Below, piece by piece: positions 58,811-64,000 of a DNA stretch of 64,000 nucleotides (positions are counted from its first letter, which is position 1; every line of letters starts with the position of its first letter). Below the pieces are notes generated by a model that searched no databases, was not told the origin of the DNA, and worked only from the letters and a program-made list of their open reading frames with translations. The stretch is from Marinococcus halotolerans DSM 16375. Its GTDB lineage: Bacteria > Bacillota > Bacilli > Bacillales > Marinococcaceae. The translations under genes were made by a program, and so were the position numbers. The stretch is taken from contig NZ_ATVM01000004.1 in the NCBI RefSeq assembly GCF_000420725.1, positions 62,001 to 126,000 of the forward strand. Reading direction: 5' to 3'.

Positions 58811-59639
58811 AGGATTGAACGCTTTTTTCCCGGAAGAAACAGGCGGCAACGAAGATCAAATCACTGCCGTACCAGTACAGGAATTACGGCCGAACCCTTA
58901 TCAGCCGAGAAAACAATTTGAACAGGAAGCAATTGAAGAGCTGAAGCACTCTGTGGCGGAGTTCGGGGTTTTGCAGCCAATTCTCGTCCGCAAAAGTATT
59001 AAAGGGTACGATATTGTTACTGGAGAACGGCGGTTCCGTGCTGCCTCAGCGGCAGGTTTAAAAGAAATTCCGGCGATCGTAAAGGATTTAAGCGATGAGC
59101 GGATGATGGAAGTCGCGTTAATTGAAAATCTGCAGCGCGAAGACCTGAATCCATTAGAAGAAGCCCATGCGTATCAGCGTCTGGTGGATTCCCTCAGTAT
59201 TACGCAGGATGAACTGTCCAAGCGGCTCGGAAAGAGCAGGCCGCACATTGCCAACTATATCCGGCTTCTGCAGCTTCCGACAGAAGTGCAAAAGCTTGTT
59301 GAGACCAAGGAGATTTCCATGGGGCACGCCAGAACGCTTCTTGGATTGAAAAAGAAAGAGCTGGCAGTGAAGGTGAGCGAACAAATTGTCAAACAGGCAC
59401 TCAATGTCAGGCAGACGGAAGCTCTTGTTCAGCAGATGAACGAGGGTGTTCCACGTGAAACAAAGCAAAAACAGCCGGCCTCTCCTTTCCTTGAACAAAA
59501 AGCGGAGGAGCTCCAATCGTATTTTGGTACCTCTGTTTCTATTCAGCAGGGAAAAAATAAAGGAAAGATTGAGATCGAATTCTTTTCGGACGAGGACCTG
59601 GATCGGATTCTTCAGCTTCTGAGTGAAGAAAAAGAATAG
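58791..59639 (+). CDS. spo0J: Chromosome partitioning protein Spo0J (ParB)
   Basis: 282 residues. N-terminal Soj-stimulating peptide ([13 protein letters not shown]), CTP-binding domain with NPYQPRKQF and TGERRFRAA (about 75), DNA-binding helix-turn-helix ([24 protein letters not shown], about 135-160) and a C-terminal dimerisation domain. It loads at parS, spreads as a CTP clamp and recruits SMC. GTG 58791 is chosen because the protein then begins as in B. subtilis. A parS site is inside the gene. Confidence 0.97.
   Translation: MAKGLGRGLNAFFPEETGGNEDQITAVPVQELRPNPYQPRKQFEQEAIEELKHSVAEFGVLQPILVRKSIKGYDIVTGERRFRAASAAGLKEIPAIVKDLSDERMMEVALIENLQREDLNPLEEAHAYQRLVDSLSITQDELSKRLGKSRPHIANYIRLLQLPTEVQKLVETKEISMGHARTLLGLKKKELAVKVSEQIVKQALNVRQTEALVQQMNEGVPRETKQKQPASPFLEQKAEELQSYFGTSVSIQQGKNKGKIEIEFFSDEDLDRILQLLSEEKE
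59447..59462. promoter_or_regulatory. parS site inside spo0J
   Basis: TGTTCCACGTGAAACA fits the B. subtilis parS consensus TGTTNCACGTGAAACA fully. B. subtilis also has a parS inside spo0J. Confidence 0.9.
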
Positions 59640-59641
59640 AG

Positions 59642-59676
59642 CAAGGGCTTCCGGTTCATCAACCGGGAGCCTTTGT
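59642..59676. terminator. Terminator between spo0J and the GNAT gene
   Basis: AAGGGCTTCCGGTT and AACCGGGAGCCTTT arms with a 4-nt loop, on the boundary of two convergent genes. T-rich on both sides to a limited degree. Confidence 0.75.
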
Positions 59677-59714
59677 AATTTGTTTGGTCCCAAAGATAGA
59701 AGCCGGTGAAGATA

Positions 59715-60176
59715 TCAGGAATAGGAGGAATGGCGCTCAAGCACCACTATTGGGTGCCCGTCGGAAAGGCTGAATGTGCGGGTAATGGCAAACCCGAACG
59801 AATAGTAAAGGTCGATTGCCGGCTGGTTCTTTTCGCTGGTGCAGGCGTAGATTAAAGTATCGAGATGATGATTTAATAGATATTTCAGCAGATAAGAGGC
59901 AAAGCCCCGCCGGAAAAAATCCGGGTGGACGACGAGCCGTGTAATTTGCAGTTTTTTCTCTTGATATTCATAAGCAATAAAAGCGCGTAGCTCGCCTTCC
60001 ACAAAGTAGCCGATAAAGGTTTCCTTTGATGAACGGATAGCTTCCACGGTTTCATTCAGAGCAGGAATATCAAAATTGTCTATAAGCAAAGCTTCTGTAT
60101 AATAGGACTGCTGTTGCAAAGCAAGTATACTTTTAGCGGTATCGTATTTGTGATTAGGTAAGAGGATGATCATCAT
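59715..60176 (-). CDS. GNAT-family N-acetyltransferase
   Basis: 153 residues with the acetyl-CoA-binding motif A QITRLVVHPDFFRRGFASYLL (about 77-97, with the Q/R-x-x-G-x-A form) and a C-terminal NQPAIDLYYSFGF motif B. Substrate unknown; the family includes ribosomal-protein, antibiotic and small-molecule acetylases. Start ATG 60176 or 60173, AAGGAGAG 5-8 nt upstream. It is not part of the usual spo0J-yyaC interval of B. subtilis. Confidence 0.85.
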   Translation of the reverse strand: MMIILLPNHKYDTAKSILALQQQSYYTEALLIDNFDIPALNETVEAIRSSKETFIGYFVEGELRAFIAYEYQEKKLQITRLVVHPDFFRRGFASYLLKYLLNHHLDTLIYACTSEKNQPAIDLYYSFGFAITRTFSLSDGHPIVVLERHSSYS

Positions 60177-60322
60177 AATCTCTCCTTAAAATGAGAGAAG
60201 CGGAATGAACGATAAAAGACATCAGCTATGTAACCTTTGCCGTTTAGGGCAAGCCCGCTCCAGTTCATTTTGTAGTAAAATATTTAAAGCTCACTTGTTA
60301 CTGAAAAAGGGGAGCGCACATT

Positions 60323-60487
60323 TTGGCGTTTATGCCATTCTTTGAGCAAAAAGGAAAAAATTTTTATTTAATAAGAATAAAGCGGAAAAATACACAAATA
60401 ACACCCAAAAGAACAATGGAGGGAAAAAACGAGCGACGCTTTTGGCAGCTGGACAGCTTTTTATCAGCGTACCTTCAAAATCTTTAA
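60323..60487 (+). CDS. Possible small protein of 54 residues
   Basis: In the 363-bp gap between the GNAT and DUF554 genes an open frame starts at TTG 60323 with AAAAAGGGGAG 8 nt upstream. The predicted protein is basic (MAFMPFFEQKGKNFYLIR..., many Lys and Arg) and has no recognised domain or membrane segment. The upstream bases 60304-60326 closely resemble the ribosome-binding leader of the next gene (60522-60543), which supports translation or a leader duplication. Chance is still possible. Confidence 0.3.
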   Translation: MAFMPFFEQKGKNFYLIRIKRKNTQITPKRTMEGKNERRFWQLDSFLSAYLQNL

Positions 60488-60539
60488 AGAGTATACATAG
60501 GGAAATAAAGAAACAAACGGGAAAAGGGAGCGGACATTT

Positions 60540-61250
60540 ATGGTGCTGACTGGAACATTGGTCAACGGAGTGACTATTATTATTGGATCGTTAATGGGGT
60601 TATTGTTTCACCGCATACCAGAAAGAATGAAAACTACTATTATGCAGGCGCTCGCGCTTGCAGTTGTTCTTCTCGGGATCCAGATGGGGCTGCAGACAGA
60701 GCAATTTTTAATTGTCGTAGGCAGTCTGGTGACTGGAGCCTGGGCAGGAGAGCGTCTGCGAATCGAAGACGGGCTGGAATCAATTGGCCAGTGGGTGGAA
60801 AAACGAATGGGAAGCCGGGGTACAGAGAATACAGTAGCCAAAGGTTTTGTAACTGCCACGCTGGTATATGTGGTGGGAGCGATGGCAGTACTTGGAGCAA
60901 TGGACAGCGGTTTGCGCCAGGAGCACGATGTTTTATTTACAAAATCGATGCTCGACGGGTTTTCTGCGCTTATTTTTACAACGACGATGGGGATTGGTGT
61001 GCTATTTTCGTTTATTCCGGTTGTTATTTACCAGGGGTCCATTGCTCTTTTTGCTGTCCAGATTGACAGGCTGGTGCCGCAGGAGGCCATGGATACCTTT
61101 ATTACTGAAATGACGGCTACTGGCGGCGTGATGATTATCGCTATTGGATTAAAGCTGGCAGGCCTTTTAGAAATCCGGGTGGCAAATCTACTTCCGGCGA
61201 TACCGATGGTGGCTTTTTTTGTGTTTATTATCCGTCTGTTCGGCGGATGA
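60540..61250 (+). CDS. DUF554 membrane protein
   Basis: 236 residues, about six or seven membrane segments. N-terminus MVLTGTLVNGVTIIIGSLMGLLFH and the motif FVTATLVYVVGAMAVLGAMDSGL (about 102-124) are typical of DUF554, a conserved family of unknown function, sometimes called a possible transporter. ATG 60540 has AAAAGGGAG upstream. Its last 63 bp overlap the 3-prime end of yyaC on the other strand. Confidence 0.9.
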   Translation: MVLTGTLVNGVTIIIGSLMGLLFHRIPERMKTTIMQALALAVVLLGIQMGLQTEQFLIVVGSLVTGAWAGERLRIEDGLESIGQWVEKRMGSRGTENTVAKGFVTATLVYVVGAMAVLGAMDSGLRQEHDVLFTKSMLDGFSALIFTTTMGIGVLFSFIPVVIYQGSIALFAVQIDRLVPQEAMDTFITEMTATGGVMIIAIGLKLAGLLEIRVANLLPAIPMVAFFVFIIRLFGG

Positions 61251-61910
61251 AGCCTCCCGGAGAAAGCGCGCATGGTCGTCGTCATTGTGGAAAGTTACCG
61301 GAGGGGTGGTGGCTTCTTCCTCCTGAAAAACATGCTGCTTTGATATAGACTGATCGGCGAGAAGGAAGCTTTCTGCTATTAAAGAAGCCATCGTGTCGAT
61401 AGTATACAGGCGGGTATTTTGCAGGACAAAGTACTCCATCATTCCACTGACGTTTACTATCCCGTTAATATGCATATCTCCAACCACAGGGAGCTTCTTT
61501 TTCATGGCAGCTCCCGGAGTTACTCCCCCTTCATTCAAAGTAACTTTTCCTACATTCTGAAGATAGCCAAGACAGGCGTCCACAGCGATAATAAAAGCAT
61601 GCGGGTGCTCTGCTTCGATGATGGAGAGCGTCTCTTCCAGATTAACAGCGTGGACCGGGTACTGGAGAGTGCCGTATATATAAAAGTTTTCCAGTTTTTT
61701 GTCAAGAAGCTTGCTTCCGGTTAATGGTCCGAGAGAGTCTCCGGTGGAGCGGTCTGTGCCAATACAGACCAGGATGATATCTTCATCTGTGACACGCTCC
61801 CGGAGATGGCCGGAGAGGCATTCCGCCAGCTCTCCAGCACTGCCGGGCTCATCCATGCTGACGTGGCAGTGAGTGCGGTAAGCTTCACGTGAAACAGCTT
61901 TTTTCCCCAT
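61188..61910 (-). CDS. yyaC: Sporulation protein YyaC (DUF1256)
   Basis: 240 residues, longer than B. subtilis YyaC (about 205), mainly by a charged C-terminal tail (KHKKSHHRYRRK). The core fold resembles the spore protease GPR: CIGTDRSTGDSLGPLTGSKL (about 48-67), YPVHAVNLEETL, AVDACLG and GDMHINGIVNVSG. Made in sporulating cells of B. subtilis; exact role unsettled. Start ATG 61910. Its N-terminal coding part holds a parS-like site. The tail overlaps the DUF554 gene by 63 bp, tail to tail. Confidence 0.92.
   Translation of the reverse strand: MGKKAVSREAYRTHCHVSMDEPGSAGELAECLSGHLRERVTDEDIILVCIGTDRSTGDSLGPLTGSKLLDKKLENFYIYGTLQYPVHAVNLEETLSIIEAEHPHAFIIAVDACLGYLQNVGKVTLNEGGVTPGAAMKKKLPVVGDMHINGIVNVSGMMEYFVLQNTRLYTIDTMASLIAESFLLADQSISKQHVFQEEEATTPPVTFHNDDDHARFLREASSAEQTDNKHKKSHHRYRRK
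61881..61896. promoter_or_regulatory. parS-like site in yyaC
   Basis: AGCTTCACGTGAAACA matches 14 of 16 bases of parS. It lies 2.4 kb from the perfect parS in spo0J. Confidence 0.6.
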
Positions 61911-62118
61911 AACAGATAACTCCTTTCCAGAATTCTCCCCAAAAATAATTGTATTAGCCTACTATACCCGCGTTTGGATAAAAATAACTGGCATATTTAA
62001 GCAGCAGCCGTCCTGAACAGTAAGATAACAGTTTAATTGAGGTTTTTGACGGATTACGATAGGATAAAAAGTATCGAATCATTCAGGTGAGATGAAAAGA
62101 AAGGAGAAAACGGGACTC

Positions 62119-62307
62119 ATGGTGGAAAAGCAGCCTTTTGATATCAATAGTATTGTGGAAATGAAAAAACAGCACCCGTGTGGTGTGAATCGCTGGAGAA
62201 TTATCCGGATGGGCGCCGATATCCGGATTAAATGCGAAGGATGCGGGCACAGCGTTATGCTTCCAAGAAAAGAGTTCAGTAAAAAGGTAAAAAAGGTGCT
62301 CGAATAA
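62119..62307 (+). CDS. yyzM: DUF951 protein YyzM
   Basis: 62 residues with the DUF951 signature: VEMKKQHPCGVNRWRIIRMGADIRIK followed by CEGCGHSVMLPR. Three cysteines, of which CEGC may bind metal. Function unknown, but its place before ychF is kept across Firmicutes. ATG 62119 gives the N-terminus seen in homologues; AAGGAG is 12 nt upstream, somewhat far, and GTG 62122 is possible. Confidence 0.88.
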   Translation: MVEKQPFDINSIVEMKKQHPCGVNRWRIIRMGADIRIKCEGCGHSVMLPRKEFSKKVKKVLE

Positions 62308-62376
62308 TTCCCGTAAAGCCGCTCTTGTTGTCGCAAAAGTGAAATTATACTATACTCAAAGCAATATACTAACGAT

Positions 62377-62420
62377 AAAGAGTTGCTTTTCAGGACAGCT
62401 GCGGTTGTCCTCTTTGTTAT
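62377..62420 (+). terminator. Terminator or attenuator between yyzM and ychF
   Basis: AAAGAG and CTCTTT outer arms with inner AGGACA/TGTCCT pairing; followed by GTTATGTTT, so a weak T run. Confidence 0.5.
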
Positions 62421-62461
62421 GTTTAGAGAAATATTAATTGAAAGAAAGAAGGAAATAATAA

Positions 62462-63562
62462 ATGGCTTTAACTACAGGTATAGTCGGACTTCCAAACGTT
62501 GGGAAGTCAACATTGTTCAACGCGATCACCCAGGCAGGGGCGGAGTCTGCCAACTATCCGTTCTGCACTATCGACCCGAACGTAGGTATTGTGGAAGTTC
62601 CGGACAGCAGGCTCGAACAGTTAACAAATATGTTTCAGCCGAAAAAAACAATTCCTACCGCATTTGAGTTTACAGACATCGCCGGCATTGTAGAAGGAGC
62701 GAGCAAGGGAGAAGGGCTCGGCAATAAATTCCTTTCGCATATCCGGGAAGTGGATGCGATCTCCCACGTGGTACGCTGCTTTGACAGTGATGACGTCACC
62801 CACGTTTCGGGAAAAATAGATCCGATCCATGATATTGAAGTAATTAACCTTGAACTGATTCTTGCAGACCTTGAAACGGCGGAAAAACGGATTGATAAAG
62901 TAGCTAAGCTTGCTAAATCCAAGGATAAAGACGCCATGCAGGAGCATGCGGTACTCGAAAAGATTGTCGAAGCATTGAAAGAAGAGCAGCCCGTGCGCAG
63001 CCTGGAATGGACTGAGGAAGAGCTGAAAATCGTTAAAGGCTTCCAGCTTCTCACGATGAAGCCGGTGTTATACGTAGCCAACGTCAGCGAAGACGACTTA
63101 ATGGAAGAAGAAGACAATGAACACGTCTCCCGCGTTAAAGAATTCGCAGCAGCCGAAGGGGCAGGCGTTGTAGTTATTTCCGGGAAAATTGAAGAAGAGC
63201 TTGCAGAGCTTGAAGGAGAAGAAAAAAGCGAATTCCTTCAGGACCTCGGCATCGAAGAGCCGGGGCTGGACCAGCTGATCCGGGAAGCTTATTCCCTGCT
63301 TGGCCTGCAGACGTACTTTACTGCAGGTGAACCTGAAGTACGAGCATGGACGATCCGCAGGAATACAAAAGCCCCTCAGGCGGCCGGGGTAATTCACAGT
63401 GATTTCGAAAAAGGCTTTATCCGTGCTGAGGTTGTCGGATATGAGGACCTGATGCAGGCAGGTGCAATGAACAGCGCCAAGGAAGCAGGCAAAGTAAGGC
63501 TTGAAGGCAAGGAATATATCGTTAAGGACGGCGACGTCGTTCACTTCCGCTTCAACGTTTAA
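62462..63562 (+). CDS. ychF: Redox-regulated ATPase YchF (Obg family)
   Basis: 366 residues. G domain with P-loop GLPNVGKSTLFNAIT (about 9-23), switch II DIAGIVEGASKGEGLG (about 68-83), and the NxxE-type nucleotide-specificity motif (VANVSEDD) in place of NKxD, which favours ATP. A coiled-coil insertion and the C-terminal TGS-like domain follow (TWTIRRNTKAPQAAGVIHSDFEKGF). It binds ribosomes and influences stress responses. ATG 62462 after AAGGAA. Directly upstream of rpsF. Confidence 0.97.
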   Translation: MALTTGIVGLPNVGKSTLFNAITQAGAESANYPFCTIDPNVGIVEVPDSRLEQLTNMFQPKKTIPTAFEFTDIAGIVEGASKGEGLGNKFLSHIREVDAISHVVRCFDSDDVTHVSGKIDPIHDIEVINLELILADLETAEKRIDKVAKLAKSKDKDAMQEHAVLEKIVEALKEEQPVRSLEWTEEELKIVKGFQLLTMKPVLYVANVSEDDLMEEEDNEHVSRVKEFAAAEGAGVVVISGKIEEELAELEGEEKSEFLQDLGIEEPGLDQLIREAYSLLGLQTYFTAGEPEVRAWTIRRNTKAPQAAGVIHSDFEKGFIRAEVVGYEDLMQAGAMNSAKEAGKVRLEGKEYIVKDGDVVHFRFNV

Positions 63563-63644
63563 TTTTTCTGGCTGAAATATTGTAAAATGAAAGTCAAGCT
63601 GATATAATTTTAACTTGCGAGTTAAAAACGGATAAGCGTTTTTT

Positions 63645-63691
63645 GCTCCTTGTTCTTTTCCAGTGGAAAAGAGCCGAAGACCAAAAGGAGG
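63645..63691 (+). promoter_or_regulatory. Probable S6:S18 autoregulatory leader of rpsF
   Basis: CTCCTT (63646-63651) pairs with the AAGGAG of the rpsF ribosome binding site (63685-63690), with a second stem CTTTTCC/GGAAAAG inside and an asymmetric internal loop containing AGCCGAAGACC. This architecture, with a CCGAAG-type bulge beside a Shine-Dalgarno-covering stem, matches the S6:S18 leader described in many bacteria. Confidence 0.65.
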
Positions 63692-63700
63692 TGACGCAGC

Positions 63701-63988
63701 ATGCGGAATTATGAGGTACTTTACATTATCAGCCCGAATGTTGACGAAGACGGTGTGAAAAACACTATCGAACGGTACAACAAGATCTTAACGGATAACG
63801 GCGCTGAAATTGAAAAAGTAGACGAAGTAGGTAAAAAACGTCTCGCATACGAAATCAACGATTTTCGTGACGGGTATTACGTTGTAACCTACATTAAAGG
63901 CACCGCGGACGCTACCAACGAATTTGACCGTCTGGTTAAAATCGATGATAACGTAATCCGCCACTTAGTTGTTCGTAACGACGACTAA
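63701..63988 (+). CDS. rpsF: Ribosomal protein S6
   Basis: 95 residues, complete. N-terminus MRNYEVLYIISPNVDEDGVKN and the core VDEVGKKRLAYEINDFRDGYYV match S6. It binds 16S rRNA with S18. Start ATG 63701 has AAGGAGGTGA upstream. The usual following genes ssb and rpsR lie beyond the window edge. Confidence 0.98.
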   Translation: MRNYEVLYIISPNVDEDGVKNTIERYNKILTDNGAEIEKVDEVGKKRLAYEINDFRDGYYVVTYIKGTADATNEFDRLVKIDDNVIRHLVVRNDD

Positions 63989-64000
63989 TTTCATTAACAA

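Overview
The window is the replication-origin region of a spore-forming Bacillaceae chromosome, read in the opposite sense to the usual Bacillus subtilis map. From right to left it carries rpsF, ychF, yyzM, yyaC, spo0J, soj, noc, rsmG, mnmG, mnmE, jag, rnpA, rpmH, oriC, dnaA, dnaN, yaaA, recF, remB, gyrB, gyrA, then guaB, dacA, pdxS, pdxT, serS, and further left tadA, SRP RNA, dnaX, yaaK, recR, yaaL. A choline-to-glycine-betaine locus and acidic, glycine-rich lipoproteins suggest a salt- or alkali-adapted member of the family. The species cannot be named from the sequence.

Layout. 1-4.6 kb: a cut-off membrane protein (possibly carotenoid biosynthesis), a chemotaxis receptor and an ABC exporter, all on the minus strand. 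4.6-11.9 kb: an osmoprotection block with an SSS-family choline-type symporter and gbsR on the minus strand, and gbsA-betA-gbsB divergent on the plus strand. 11.9-22 kb: an aldo/keto reductase and a glycoside utilisation cluster (ROK kinase, GH1 glucosidase, two ABC permeases, YesN/YesM-type two-component system, solute-binding lipoprotein) with several CcpA cre-like sites. 22-26.5 kb: yaaL-recR-yaaK-dnaX, SRP RNA, a 56-codon YycC-like gene, tadA and tRNA-Ser(UGA). 26.6-33.7 kb: an oppABCDF oligopeptide transporter, a DUF3899 membrane protein and an Lrp-family regulator. 34-41.4 kb: serS behind a T-box leader, the PLP synthase pair pdxS-pdxT, dacA, guaB and a degenerate HD-GYP protein. 41.5-51.4 kb: gyrA, gyrB, remB, recF, yaaA, dnaN, dnaA, rpmH and a bipartite oriC with DnaA boxes on both sides of dnaA and a DnaA-trio unwinding element next to dnaN. 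51.4-64 kb: rnpA, jag, mnmE, mnmG, rsmG, noc, soj, spo0J, a GNAT, a DUF554 protein, yyaC, yyzM, ychF and rpsF.

How the parts work together. The origin core couples initiation (DnaA, DnaA boxes, trios), the clamp and clamp loader (DnaN, DnaX), supercoiling (GyrAB), segregation (Soj/Spo0J with two parS-like sites) and nucleoid occlusion (Noc with NBS-like sites scattered from 0.3 to 58 kb). The choline block imports choline and oxidises it to betaine under GbsR control. The glycoside block senses, imports, hydrolyses and phosphorylates a sugar under carbon catabolite control.

The main departures from the textbook order are: no spoIIIJ (yidC) between rnpA and jag; no bofA beside yaaL; no rRNA operon; betA inserted between gbsA and gbsB; and an HD-GYP protein whose HD dyad has become CD. 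No clearly new defence or mobile system was found. The best candidates for something undescribed are a promoter-hairpin unit at 4.44-4.61 kb, a small ORF at 60.3 kb, and a perfect head-to-head DnaA-box pair before mnmE.
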